From Polynucleobacter yangtzensis (GTDB lineage Bacteria > Pseudomonadota > Gammaproteobacteria > Burkholderiales > Burkholderiaceae): a stretch of 64,000 nucleotides of DNA. The stretch's first letter is position 1; each line of letters opens with the position of its first letter. Positions 43,836 to 52,892 of this stretch are shown piece by piece. The notes beneath the pieces are model-generated. The model made no database searches. It worked only from the letters and a program-made list of their open reading frames with translations, and had not been told where the DNA came from. A program made the translations under genes and the position numbers. Location: positions 241,780 through 305,779 of the forward strand of contig NZ_LOJI01000040.1 of assembly GCF_001595965.1 (NCBI RefSeq). Direction: 5' to 3'.

Positions 43836-46028
43836 TTAAAGACTCTTGGCCCGCGCCTGATGCAGCTTTCTATAGCTGTCAATTAGGCGATGGTGCCTAT
43901 CAAGCCCTTCTAACTGCATGCTAGTTGGCGTTAATCCGAAGAAGCGAACGCTGCCATCGATAGAGCCAAGCACAGCATCCATACGCGCATCGCCATACAT
44001 CCGGCGGAAGTTCACTTCGTAATCAGCCATTTCAAGCTCATCATCTAGCAAGACTTCCAAGGCTGCATCCATTGCTTGGTAAAACAATTTGCGCTCGACC
44101 GTATTGTCGTTGTACTGCAGAAAGGCGCCCACTAAGTCATGCGCCTCTTCATATTGCTTTAAAGCGAGTTGAGTCAGAAGCTTTAATTCAAGTACCGTTA
44201 ACTGACCCCAAACGGTATTCTCATCAAACTCGATTCCAATGAGCGTAGCGATATCGCCATACTCATCAAGCTCATTATTTTCTAAGCGCTCGAGCAGGGA
44301 TGCTAAGCGCGCATCATCCAAGCGCGATAAATTCAGAATATCTTCACGGAATAACAATGCTTTGTTGGTGTTATCCCAGACAAGATCTTCGATTGGGTAG
44401 ACCTCAGAATATCCTGGCACCAAAATTCTGCAGGCAATTGCCCCTAACTCGTCATATTCAGCTACATAGACTTCTTTACCAAGCTCTTTGAGAATGCTAA
44501 ATAAAGTTTCGGCTTCTTTAGCATTGGAATCCTCACCCTTGCTCGAGAAATCCCAATCAACAAATTCATAATCGGATTTTGCGCTGAAGAAGCGCCAGGA
44601 CACGATGCCACTAGAGTCAATAAAATGCTCTACAAAGTTATTAGGCTCAGTTACTGCTTCACTTGCAAATGTAGGTGGTGGCAAATCGTTCAAACCCTCC
44701 AAGCTGCGGCCCTGTAGCAACTCCGTCAAACTTCGCTCTAGAGCAACTTCTAAGCTAGGGTGCGCACCAAAAGAGGCAAATACGCCGCCTGTGCGGGGAT
44801 TCATCAACGTGACACACATCACTGGGTAGATGCCGCCAAGCGATGCATCCTTTACCAACACTGGGAAGCCCTGTTCTTCTAGACTTTGTATGCCCGCCAA
44901 AATGCCGGGATACCTAGCTAACACCTCCTGCGGCACATCTGGAAGCGCAATTTCACTCTCCAGAATTTCTCGCTTAACTGCTCTCTCAAAGATTTCTGAT
45001 AGACATTGAACTTGGGCTTCGGCAAGTGTATTGCCTGCACTCATGCCATTACTCACAAAGAGATTTTCAATCAAGTTCGACGGAAAGTAGACTGTCTTGG
45101 CATCGGATTGACGCACATAAGGCAATGAACAGATACCGCGCTGTACATTTCCAGAATTGGTATCCACCAAATGGGATGCGCGCAACTCACCGTCTGGGTT
45201 ATAGATTTTTAGACAGTACTCATCCAAAATTTCTGTCGGCAACGCATCCTTCTTACCAGACTTAAACCATTGTTCGTTGGGGTAATGCACAAATTCTGCA
45301 TTAGCAATATCCTCACCCCAGTAAGCACCCGCATAAAAATGGTTATTACTTAGACGCTCAATGTATTCGCCCAAAGCAGATGCCAGTGCACTTTCCTTGG
45401 TTGAGCCTTTGCCATTGGTAAAGCACATTGGTGAATGTGCATCACGTATATGTAGGGACCAGACATTGGGAATGAGATTGCGCCATGAGGCAATTTCAAT
45501 CTTGATGCCGAGATTTGCGAGCAATGCCGACATATTGGCAATCGTCTCCTCCAAAGGAAGATCTTTACCAACAATATAGGTGCTAGCTCCTGCATTGGGT
45601 TTTAGGGTCAGTAGACTCTGCGCATCGGCCTCTAGATTTGCGACCTCTTCAATAACAAAATCAGGCCCTTCCTGCACTACCTTCTTAACTGTGCAGCGCT
45701 CGATAGAACGCAAGATACCCTGGCGGTCTGCAGCAGAAATATCTGTTGGCAATTCAACTTGAATCTTAAAAATCTGTTTATAGCGATTCTCTGGATCAAC
45801 AATATTATTTTGCGATAGGCGAATATTCTCAGTAGATAAATTACGAGTCTCGCAGTACAGCTTCACAAAGTAAGCGGCGCACAACGCCGATGAAGCTAAG
45901 AAATAATCAAACGGTCCTGGCGCAGAACCATCACCCTTGTATCGAATGGGTTGATCGGCAATTACCGTAAAGTCATCGAACTTAGCTTCAAGACGCAGCT
46001 TGTCGAGAAAATTGACCTTAATTTCCAT
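43836..46028 (-). CDS. fused OsmC domain-YcaO domain protein
   Basis: A 730-residue soluble protein. Residues 1-130 form an OsmC-like domain (MEIKVNFLDKLRLEAKFDDFTVIADQP, then FDYFLASSALCAAYFVKLYCETRNL). Residues about 165-580 form a YcaO domain with GKGSTKESALASALGEYIERLSNNHF, the ATP-binding region, and FERAVKREILESEIALP. The remainder (about 590-730) is a helical tail typical of E. coli YcaO. YcaO activates amide backbones or, in E. coli, assists RimO-dependent methylthiolation of ribosomal protein S12. The ATG at 46028 replaces a TTG eight codons upstream that lacks a ribosome site. Confidence 0.85.
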   Translation of the reverse strand: MEIKVNFLDKLRLEAKFDDFTVIADQPIRYKGDGSAPGPFDYFLASSALCAAYFVKLYCETRNLSTENIRLSQNNIVDPENRYKQIFKIQVELPTDISAADRQGILRSIERCTVKKVVQEGPDFVIEEVANLEADAQSLLTLKPNAGASTYIVGKDLPLEETIANMSALLANLGIKIEIASWRNLIPNVWSLHIRDAHSPMCFTNGKGSTKESALASALGEYIERLSNNHFYAGAYWGEDIANAEFVHYPNEQWFKSGKKDALPTEILDEYCLKIYNPDGELRASHLVDTNSGNVQRGICSLPYVRQSDAKTVYFPSNLIENLFVSNGMSAGNTLAEAQVQCLSEIFERAVKREILESEIALPDVPQEVLARYPGILAGIQSLEEQGFPVLVKDASLGGIYPVMCVTLMNPRTGGVFASFGAHPSLEVALERSLTELLQGRSLEGLNDLPPPTFASEAVTEPNNFVEHFIDSSGIVSWRFFSAKSDYEFVDWDFSSKGEDSNAKEAETLFSILKELGKEVYVAEYDELGAIACRILVPGYSEVYPIEDLVWDNTNKALLFREDILNLSRLDDARLASLLERLENNELDEYGDIATLIGIEFDENTVWGQLTVLELKLLTQLALKQYEEAHDLVGAFLQYNDNTVERKLFYQAMDAALEVLLDDELEMADYEVNFRRMYGDARMDAVLGSIDGSVRFFGLTPTSMQLEGLDRHHRLIDSYRKLHQARAKSL

Positions 46029-46121
46029 GGGAATGATTCCAAAATAGTGCAAATAATGATGTGAGCACCATTATCCATCGCAATGCCATTCAAGCGCAGC
46101 CGCTAGATCAAGACTCTGAAA

Positions 46122-46775
46122 TCAGCCTAATAAATGACCAGTCTTTACAAAAATAGTGCAGCCCTCTTTACTAAAGGGCTGATGCAGGCTCATATGCGGA
46201 CTTCTAATCCAGGAGCCAGCCGGGTAGCGCCCATGCTCATCTTCAAATACGCCATCCACCACAAAAATTTCCTCGCCACCATAATGCTTATGAGGATTGA
46301 AATAAGTTTGAGGCGCCCATCGCACTAAAGTCGATCCGCTACCCTGTGTCATCAACGGCATGACATTAAGACCGGGTACCATTCCCTGAAACCAAGGAGC
46401 AGTTTTCGTATTGACTATCTCTCGCTCGACTTGATCTGAGCCAAGGTGTCGCAACTTCACAAAAAGAGTGCAGCCAGACTGGCTGAATGGCGCATGGGAA
46501 GATCCAGGCGGGTTCATCATATAAGTGCCAGCAGGATAATCGCCTGTCTCGTCACTAAAGACGCCATCTAAAACAAAGATCTCTTCACCAAATTCATGGG
46601 TATGCGTTTGAAATTTAGATCCCGGTTGATAGCGAACAATTGAGGTTGCCTTTGCTACCTCATCACCCATGCGATCAAGCATACGTCTCTCGATCCCTAC
46701 CTCTGGGCTAGGAACCCAAGGTAGGTCATGGTGGTTGATGACAACTCTCTTACTGTAATCGGAGTGGATATTCAC
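46122..46775 (-). CDS. double cupin-domain protein (ChrR-like cupin)
   Basis: A 217-residue protein of two similar cupin units. The first has KFQTHTHEFGEEIFVLDGVFSDETGDYPAGTYMMNPPGSSHAPFS, the second FNPHKHYGGEEIFVVDGVFEDEHGRYPAGSWIRSPHMSLHQPFS; both keep the two-His/one-Glu metal set. They resemble the cupin part of the anti-sigma factor ChrR, but the N-terminal zinc anti-sigma domain is missing and no ECF sigma factor is adjacent, so an enzymatic or sensory role is more likely. It is leftward, 93 bases after the YcaO fusion start. Confidence 0.75.
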   Translation of the reverse strand: MNIHSDYSKRVVINHHDLPWVPSPEVGIERRMLDRMGDEVAKATSIVRYQPGSKFQTHTHEFGEEIFVLDGVFSDETGDYPAGTYMMNPPGSSHAPFSQSGCTLFVKLRHLGSDQVEREIVNTKTAPWFQGMVPGLNVMPLMTQGSGSTLVRWAPQTYFNPHKHYGGEEIFVVDGVFEDEHGRYPAGSWIRSPHMSLHQPFSKEGCTIFVKTGHLLG

Positions 46776-46926
46776 TTATTGCATTTCTGATTTATAAACA
46801 GGAGTAAGCATAGCAAGCAAATGAAGGGTTTGCTTGAAAGAAAATTTTGCCGCGTACGCTCATGCGCGATCTGCGCTAAAGTCTCTTCAATCCACCCCAT
46901 TTATTGAATTTCTTCAACAGAGCAAC

Positions 46927-47622
46927 ATGAGCTTACTTCCCAGCCCCTTTCGCGCACTAGTTATTGGCTCTTCCGGAACCATAGGCTCTGCCTTCATGGA
47001 TCTTTTGAAAACCAACCCCGCATGCTCAGAGGTTGTCGGCATTCATCGCCATACTGAATTTCCAATCGATTATCAAAATCTGGAATCTATTGAATCCTGT
47101 GCAACTGCACTCTCTCAAGTGGCGCCTTTTCAACTCATCATTAATACCATCGGGGTTTTACACACGAATCAGTGGATGCCTGAAAAAAGGCTAGAAGACC
47201 TCAATGCCGAGCAACTCATGGAACTCATGACAGTCAATGCCATTGGGCCAGCACTAACCATTCGTCACTTTTCAAAATTACTAGATCCCAAAAATAGCGT
47301 CATGGTGACTCTATCAGCAAAAGTAGGCAGCATTGAAGATAACCGTCTTGGCGGCTGGTATAGCTATCGCGCCTCTAAGGCTGCACTCAATATGTTGGTG
47401 AAGACAACATCGATCGAATGGGGACGCACAAAACCGAATACCGCATTAATCGCAATGCATCCCGGCACTGTGAACTCTAGACTCTCAAAGCCATTTCGTG
47501 GTGAGCAGATTGGCAGGCCTGCAGATCAAGCTGCAGCTGAGATGTTTAATGTGATTGAACAACTTAACAAAGAAGACACAGGAAGCTTTCTGACTTATTC
47601 GGGTGAAAAGCTGCCTTGGTAA
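46927..47622 (+). CDS. SDR family oxidoreductase (C-factor-like)
   Basis: A 231-residue short-chain dehydrogenase. The cofactor loop is ALVIGSSGTIGSAF near residue 10, the catalytic Tyr-x3-Lys is GWYSYRASKAALNML, and the tail GSFLTYSGEKLPW matches the C-factor/CsgA type. The ATG at 46927 places the Rossmann start where it belongs; a longer TTG frame from 46834 would add 31 residues of no known domain. Divergent from the cupin gene, convergent with the photolyase gene. Confidence 0.82.
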   Translation: MSLLPSPFRALVIGSSGTIGSAFMDLLKTNPACSEVVGIHRHTEFPIDYQNLESIESCATALSQVAPFQLIINTIGVLHTNQWMPEKRLEDLNAEQLMELMTVNAIGPALTIRHFSKLLDPKNSVMVTLSAKVGSIEDNRLGGWYSYRASKAALNMLVKTTSIEWGRTKPNTALIAMHPGTVNSRLSKPFRGEQIGRPADQAAAEMFNVIEQLNKEDTGSFLTYSGEKLPW

Positions 47623-47648
47623 CGGAATAAACGCCCCCCTTTTAAACT

Positions 47649-48908
47649 TTAGGGCGCATTTAACCACTTCGATCGATAAGCGCCATCAGGATCATGATCC
47701 TGAGCTTGCTTCTTCACATTAAATGGGCGCCCTCCGCGTGGATCTGTACCTCTTCCTGCTATGTATAGCCAATTACCCTGGTTGCTATACACATCATAGT
47801 CAACCAACTGAGATTCAAACCAAGCAGCTCCAGCGCGCCAATCGCCTTTCATGTCATAAATCCAATAGCTCGCCACTACTTGACGCATACGATTGGATAA
47901 AAATCCGGTTTGCTGGAGCTCGCGCATGCCAGCATCAATAAAGTTCTCACCTGTGCAACCAGAAATCCATTGCTGAAATTTCTTTTTATCAAAGCTATTG
48001 ATCTCTTTATCAATCAAACCATGAGGTCGATAAAGCTTGTCTCCATACTTAAAATGTAGAAAACGGAAATAGTCTCTCCACAATAATTCAAACCACAGCC
48101 AATAAGTTCCGTCATTAGCTCCGTATGTTGACTCATAATTTTTTAGCTTCTGCACGATTGTTCTTCCCGAGCAACAGCCAAAAGCCAACCATGGAGAAAA
48201 CTTACTGGAATAGTCCATGCCGGTCAATTGATTACGAGTTTGCTTGTAGGTATCCGGCAAGCGTCTCTTAAAGTACTGATCTAAATGGGCTAAAGCACTC
48301 AGCTCTCCACCACTAAAAAGCGATTCGACTTGCTTGGGAAATAAGGCTTCCTTTGGCTTAGTCGCAATACTCATCAACGGCAATGGAGGAATGTGATCTG
48401 GAGTGGAAATCGGTTCCGCATAGAAAAGACCTCTACGTTCAACCTCCTGTCGGAATTTAGTAAATACATCCGGCATCTCCTGCAAATCAAATGGCAAGTC
48501 CTTGGGATCAAGCATGCTTGATTGCCAAAATTGCCTGACATTGAAACCCAGATTCTTGATTACATCTACCTCTGCAAGCTCTTCTGGCGCTTGGATTTGC
48601 TCGCAATAAATGAGGTCAAATGCAGTTTGGTCTCTTATTAATTGAAAAACCTTTGATGGCTCGCCACTGAGCTCTAGCAAATTAGAGCCCCTAGCAATTA
48701 ATTGATGACGAAGTTCATCTAACGATTGCTGTAAAAATTCTCTAGAGTGATTAGCAAATCGAGGGAATCCCCAGCCGGTTAAATCATCATTGCTATCCGG
48801 ATGAATATAAATTGGTAAAAGATGCTTAGCTGATGCGCATGCTTCTTTAAAACCGGGGTTATCTTCCAAACGAAGATCATTCCTAAACCAATAGACGATG
48901 GTAGACAT
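47649..48908 (-). CDS. DASH-type cryptochrome/DNA photolyase
   Basis: A 419-residue flavoprotein of the photolyase/cryptochrome family. It starts IVYWFRNDLRLEDNPGFKEACASAKHLLPIYI, the antenna-binding domain. The FAD domain holds GMDYSSKFSPWLAFGCCSGRTIV, YWLWFELLWRDYFRFLHFKYG, FIDAGMRELQQTGFLSNRMRQVVASYWIYDMKGDWR and the DYDVYSNQGNWLYIAGRGTDPRGGRPFN end, all DASH-like. DASH proteins repair cyclobutane dimers, preferentially in single-stranded DNA, and bind MTHF. It lies nine bases downstream of the exonuclease-GIY-YIG gene's start region on the same strand, a DNA-repair neighbourhood. Confidence 0.88.
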   Translation of the reverse strand: MSTIVYWFRNDLRLEDNPGFKEACASAKHLLPIYIHPDSNDDLTGWGFPRFANHSREFLQQSLDELRHQLIARGSNLLELSGEPSKVFQLIRDQTAFDLIYCEQIQAPEELAEVDVIKNLGFNVRQFWQSSMLDPKDLPFDLQEMPDVFTKFRQEVERRGLFYAEPISTPDHIPPLPLMSIATKPKEALFPKQVESLFSGGELSALAHLDQYFKRRLPDTYKQTRNQLTGMDYSSKFSPWLAFGCCSGRTIVQKLKNYESTYGANDGTYWLWFELLWRDYFRFLHFKYGDKLYRPHGLIDKEINSFDKKKFQQWISGCTGENFIDAGMRELQQTGFLSNRMRQVVASYWIYDMKGDWRAGAAWFESQLVDYDVYSNQGNWLYIAGRGTDPRGGRPFNVKKQAQDHDPDGAYRSKWLNAP

Positions 48909-48916
48909 AGCGCTTC

Positions 48917-50311
48917 TTAACTAAGATGAATCACTTGGTTTTGATATTGTCCGGCTAATGCTTTTTTAACGATCTTATAAATATCAAGATCGAATTCAGC
49001 ATCGCCAGCACTTTTGAGTTCAGTCAACTCATCCTCATTAATGGCAGTACCCAAGTAGCACCATTTATCCAAGACAATCATTTCTCCATTGTCTTTGATG
49101 GCTATTGGGCCCTTGTAAGGCCAAACCTGCACCCGATATAACTCCATTGCCGTCCTTAATTGCAGATTATGCATTTCAGTAGGCATGATGCCTATGCATG
49201 CGCCACTACATTGTTTCACTTGATATCCAAAGCAGGCTTTTCCATCAACCGCTTTCTCAAGCCCCAGCAATACCTCGCATAAGCGATATTTTTTTGCAAT
49301 CGCCTTTAGATAGGAGTTAGCCTCTCTTTTGTTATAAAACAAACCAAAAAGATTGTCTTGCAGGCCCGGCATGAGATCTTTGTGGTTCACAAGCGTTGGC
49401 TTTAGCGCCCCATTAGCATCTTTATTGAGACTCCACGCACAAAGATCTCTTGATCGTCGAAGCTTAATATTCATACTGGGCATGCGCTCTTTAATAAGCT
49501 TAGACTCCAATATTAAAGCCCCTAGCTCTCCACCCGTTTCAATCCAGTCAATATCTCTTACCTGTAAAGATAATTTCATTTCCTTGCGCTGCGTTAACGA
49601 GCCTTGAAAGTGCCCCATCACCCTACTGCGCAGGGAAATACTTTTCCCAATATATAAAGGGGTTCTATTTTCTCCATAAAAGATGTAGCACCCAGGCGTA
49701 TCAGGTATCGAGTCAATTAATTCCTGATCGATATTTGGCGGTAGACTTGCATTTCCAACCAACTGATTGAGAGCCTCTAGCAAACGCTCTTTACCAACTT
49801 CTCTCTCACAAATTTGCCAAAACTGAAAAAGTAAGTCTGCGTCGCCAAGCGCCCTATGTCTAGCACTGACAGTCAAACCATGCTCACGAATGATGGTGTC
49901 TAGGTTGTGGCGAGCTTGGTTGGGAAATAGGAGTCTTGAGAGTTTGACGGTACATAAGACCTTGGGCTTGAAATCCACACCCATTCTTTTAAAAGAGGCC
50001 TTAATAAATCCATAATCAAAGCGCGCATTGTGGGCAACAAATATCTTACCTTCGAGCTCTGCTTTTAGGTCTCTGGCAATTTCTTCAAAGCTAGGCTTGT
50101 CAGAGACCATTTGCGGGGAGATCCCAGTGAGTCTTTGAATATTTTGCGGAATATATAAATGGGGGTTGATTAAGCTCTCCCAGATAGATACCCCGTTATT
50201 AGAAAGCGTTTTAATGCCTATTTCTGTAATACGATCTCTGTCAAAATTTGAACCAGTTGTCTCGATATCAATAAAAGCAAGAGTTGGATAATCGATCGAT
50301 TGCTTATTCAT
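48917..50311 (-). CDS. DnaQ-like 3'-5' exonuclease fused to a GIY-YIG (UvrC/Cho-like) nuclease
   Basis: A 464-residue two-nuclease protein. Residues about 10-175 are a DEDDh exonuclease (FIDIETTGSNFDRDRITEIG, AHNARFDYGFIKASF, RHRALGDADLLFQF). Residues about 208-290 form a GIY-YIG domain with TPGCYIFYGENRTPLYIGKSISLRSRVMGHF, close to the UvrC N-terminal nuclease. The remaining C-terminal segment continues the UvrC/Cho-type region (KQCSGACIGIM). The combination is known in betaproteobacteria and suggests damage-dependent incision plus strand degradation. It is next to the photolyase and an Rrf2 regulator. Confidence 0.87.
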   Translation of the reverse strand: MNKQSIDYPTLAFIDIETTGSNFDRDRITEIGIKTLSNNGVSIWESLINPHLYIPQNIQRLTGISPQMVSDKPSFEEIARDLKAELEGKIFVAHNARFDYGFIKASFKRMGVDFKPKVLCTVKLSRLLFPNQARHNLDTIIREHGLTVSARHRALGDADLLFQFWQICEREVGKERLLEALNQLVGNASLPPNIDQELIDSIPDTPGCYIFYGENRTPLYIGKSISLRSRVMGHFQGSLTQRKEMKLSLQVRDIDWIETGGELGALILESKLIKERMPSMNIKLRRSRDLCAWSLNKDANGALKPTLVNHKDLMPGLQDNLFGLFYNKREANSYLKAIAKKYRLCEVLLGLEKAVDGKACFGYQVKQCSGACIGIMPTEMHNLQLRTAMELYRVQVWPYKGPIAIKDNGEMIVLDKWCYLGTAINEDELTELKSAGDAEFDLDIYKIVKKALAGQYQNQVIHLS

Positions 50312-50366
50312 AAAATCAGAGAATCGGATGATGGGGCCTCTAGATTAAAGCCCTTCAACCTAAGCT

Positions 50367-50936
50367 TTAACTTGGACTACGATCCAGGAAGTTTGCAAAG
50401 TCAAATACAGAATTAGGCCCACGCGGGACATCTTCCACTTTTTTAAATTGCGCCTTGACCACTTTTTGAACCTCACCCTTTTGTCTCTTTTCTTTTTTCG
50501 GATCAAGAGGGGCGTAAATAGTTCGCTCGGGAGCGTTTTTAAGATCGCTAAAGCTGGGAACGTAATCTTTAATAGTGGATGCCAAGGTGACGTTGGCCAT
50601 ACAACTGAGCATATAGGCCTCTAAGGATTGGTAAAGCTCTTTGGCAATATCGGATAACTCTACCTTGCGCTTTTTAATGAGATTCATGGCAAGTACGATA
50701 TCCTTTATCGTAATCAAGCCAGGATCTTGAGATAATACGTAACCCCCTCTGCGACCTTTAGTGCCCTTAACAAAACCTGACTCCCTTAATGGTCGCAACA
50801 AAAGCTCAATCCGACTGATGGATAAATTTTGCCTTTTAGCAAGCTCAGGAACAGGCACTGGTTGGCCGTTAACCGAATGACTGGCTATGTCTACCAGAGT
50901 ATTGAGAGCCGCTTTTGCTGCTTTATTGAGGTCCAT
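50367..50936 (-). CDS. Rrf2 family transcriptional regulator
   Basis: A 189-residue winged-helix protein. NKAAKAALNTLVDIASHSVNGQPVPVPELAKRQNLSISRIELLLRPLRESGFVKGTKGRRGGYVLSQDPGLITIKDIVLAM matches the Rrf2 DNA-binding domain (with the LS-x-S and GGY signatures). Only one cysteine (LSCMANVTL) remains where IscR has three cluster ligands, so it probably does not bind [2Fe-2S] as IscR does. The tail is basic (PKKEKRQKGEVQKVVKAQFKKVED). It sits upstream of the exonuclease gene on the same strand. Confidence 0.82.
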   Translation of the reverse strand: MDLNKAAKAALNTLVDIASHSVNGQPVPVPELAKRQNLSISRIELLLRPLRESGFVKGTKGRRGGYVLSQDPGLITIKDIVLAMNLIKKRKVELSDIAKELYQSLEAYMLSCMANVTLASTIKDYVPSFSDLKNAPERTIYAPLDPKKEKRQKGEVQKVVKAQFKKVEDVPRGPNSVFDFANFLDRSPS

Positions 50937-51024
50937 TTGAACTTAGCAGAAATGTTAGATTACAACTAGTATCAGACTGAATTCATTTTTTTGCTGCAGC
51001 GCACTTCTTAACCCTATTTAGCTC

Positions 51025-51531
51025 ATGGTTGAAACTTTTCAAGATCAATATCGCCTAGCTTACCGAATTTTACGATTCAGCTCATACCTATTGTTAGGCG
51101 GAGTCATTGCGCAATTTTTTAGCTGCTTAAGTGCCTATTTGATCATTAGCGATTCACAAGCAGCAGGTATGCTAGCGCACATACTGATACAGCACTTGTC
51201 TTATTACATATTGGGCTGCACTTTTATTGCTTTAAGTCTTGCCAATGTTCTTATCAAAAGAGAGCAATATGGTCTCAGGGTAATTCGTATGCCGGCTCTT
51301 GTACTGATCCTAGTCACCGCAACAAGCAGCTTTCTATTAATACCTCGAATGGATTTCTTGCGAGAGACTGCATTACTAGATGGCATGCCCGTAGCACTCT
51401 CACCGTTTGCCAATTATTTTGCAATCTTGAATGGACTAACTTTTGTCTCGGTAGCCACTCAGATGATTTGCTGCGGGTTAATGGCATGGCGCCTTAGCAA
51501 ACCCCGCTCAACCCAGGTGGCGCCTTACTGA
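51025..51531 (+). CDS. membrane protein of unknown function (four helices)
   Basis: A 168-residue inner-membrane protein with about four helices (near 20-40, 55-80, 93-110, 128-152). IPRMDFLRETALLDGMPVALSPFANYFAILNGLTFVSVA resembles DUF4149-like membrane proteins only loosely. It is divergent from the Rrf2 gene and overlaps the convergent DUF2244 gene by 24 bases. No function can be given. Confidence 0.55.
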   Translation: MVETFQDQYRLAYRILRFSSYLLLGGVIAQFFSCLSAYLIISDSQAAGMLAHILIQHLSYYILGCTFIALSLANVLIKREQYGLRVIRMPALVLILVTATSSFLLIPRMDFLRETALLDGMPVALSPFANYFAILNGLTFVSVATQMICCGLMAWRLSKPRSTQVAPY

Positions 51532-51936
51532 AGCAATCAGTGGTAACTGCTGCTCTTGCCTGATAAATTGGCCAATCTCCACACGTAAGTTTGATTGGCT
51601 AATAAAGAAGGTTTTTGCATCCTCAAGAGGGGTTTCTATTTTTGCCCACTGAGTGTTGAATTCATAAACCTTTTCTTTGTAGCCGATAAACTTTTTAACA
51701 ATCAGACGTTTGCCATCAATCTCAATCGTCTCGCTATCAAGCGCATGCCTGCAATAAATCAAAAATCCGATCGTTACCGCACCTATCTCAACAATCGTAA
51801 AAATTGGAATAACCCAGACGCCTGCTAATAAAAATCCAATTGCCACTACAAAAGATAGACATACCAAGACAATGTAAAACTGCAGTAGCTGCTTCGGAGT
51901 CAAGGCGCAATTTCTGCGCATTTGCCAAATCTTCAT
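51508..51936 (-). CDS. DUF2244 family integral membrane protein
   Basis: A 142-residue membrane protein starting MKIWQMRRNCALTPKQLLQFYIVLVCLSFVVAIGFLLAG, then a second helix (VIPIFTIVEIGAVTIGFLIYCRHALDSE) and a cytosolic tail. RNCALTPKQLL is the family signature. The ATG at 51936 gives the usual family length; the longer frame (to 52221) would prepend 95 residues of unclear character and overlap a separate 48-aa frame with a better ribosome site. It is found near cytochrome oxidase genes in other betaproteobacteria. Confidence 0.7.
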   Translation of the reverse strand: MKIWQMRRNCALTPKQLLQFYIVLVCLSFVVAIGFLLAGVWVIPIFTIVEIGAVTIGFLIYCRHALDSETIEIDGKRLIVKKFIGYKEKVYEFNTQWAKIETPLEDAKTFFISQSNLRVEIGQFIRQEQQLPLIASVRRHLG

Positions 51937-51961
51937 AGCAAACTCAATTACAGGAGATGAA

Positions 51962-52108
51962 TTATTTGTTTTTTCGCTCTTGGGCTTTTGCAAGCTGGTC
52001 AGCACTTCTTTGCTGAAAATCAACCATGCTGTGGTAACCCATTTGATAGCACGGGCAATGCTTCCCCAATATCCAGCGGGCGAGCTTAATGCGTAGTTTT
52101 TGAACCAT
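51962..52108 (-). CDS. possible 48-residue protein upstream of DUF2244
   Basis: A frame distinct from the DUF2244 extension starts MVQKLRIKLARWILGKHCPC at 52108, with GGAG ten bases upstream. It ends in a charged helix QRSADQLAKAQERKNK. It has no recognised family. The competing extended reading of the DUF2244 frame would cover the same bases. It is offered as an alternative because its start is better supported. Confidence 0.35.
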   Translation of the reverse strand: MVQKLRIKLARWILGKHCPCYQMGYHSMVDFQQRSADQLAKAQERKNK

Positions 52109-52243
52109 TTTGGATCTCCAAGAATTGAATGTCTAATGTAAACGGAAATTGGGTTTATTGCTGGCCGTGGATACAAACATGAGGGGATTTCAGCAGTGAG
52201 TTGGTCATCAGCAAAAAGCATCCAAATCCATTACATTGAATAC

Positions 52244-52888
52244 ATGACTGAACCTAACTCCGCCCCACGAAAAATCCCGTTATTTCCCCTGGGCACAGTA
52301 CTTTTCCCGGACGGCGTTATCGCCCTCAAAATTTTTGAAGCCCGCTACCTGGACATGATTAAACAATGCTTGCGCGAGAAGACTGAGTTTGGCGTGGTTA
52401 GCATCATCAAAAATACCAATAACGCCAATGACAGCGAACCCCCTACTTTTGCCAGCATTGGGACCCTAGCGTTGATCGAAGACTTTGACCCTGTGCAGCC
52501 CGCCCTGTACATGACTAAATCATGCGGCACACAGCGCTTTAAGTTACTAAATAGCACCCAACAAAACAATGGTCTATGGGTTGGTGAAGTAGAGCTGCTG
52601 GATAAAGATCCACTCATGCCTATTCCTCAAGAACATCAAGGGGTCGCTAAATTACTCAATGAGATTATTTCGGTCATTCAAAGTGAAGACTTGTTAGGTG
52701 ATGCCCCTTTCAAAAAGCCATTTAAGACTGATGATTGCGGCTGGGTGTCCAATCGCCTTGCTGAACTCTTACCAATTTCTCTTGCACAAAAGAATCACCT
52801 CTTAGCCCAAACCAATCCACGGATTAGGCTCGATCTCATTACCGAAATCATCGAGGATGATGATTTAAGAAATCTGAAGATGCACTAA
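52244..52888 (+). CDS. LON substrate-binding-domain protein
   Basis: A 214-residue protein that is essentially one LON N-terminal domain, without ATPase or protease parts. IPLFPLGTVLFPDGVIALKIFEARYLDMIKQCLREKTEFGVVSI and GVVS, ASIGTLALIEDFDP and FKLLNSTQQNNGLWVGEVELLD match the LON_substr_bdg family (PF02190). The ATG at 52244 gives the natural start. It is followed four bases later by the MpaB-like gene. Confidence 0.85.
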   Translation: MTEPNSAPRKIPLFPLGTVLFPDGVIALKIFEARYLDMIKQCLREKTEFGVVSIIKNTNNANDSEPPTFASIGTLALIEDFDPVQPALYMTKSCGTQRFKLLNSTQQNNGLWVGEVELLDKDPLMPIPQEHQGVAKLLNEIISVIQSEDLLGDAPFKKPFKTDDCGWVSNRLAELLPISLAQKNHLLAQTNPRIRLDLITEIIEDDDLRNLKMH

Positions 52889-52892
52889 GCAC

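Noticed and set aside
46122..46775. ChrR anti-sigma factor
   Set aside because: The N-terminal zinc anti-sigma domain is absent and no ECF sigma factor is adjacent, so only the cupin fold is supported.
46834..46926. N-terminal extension of the SDR from a TTG at 46834
   Set aside because: No ribosome site, and the Rossmann fold begins naturally at the later ATG.
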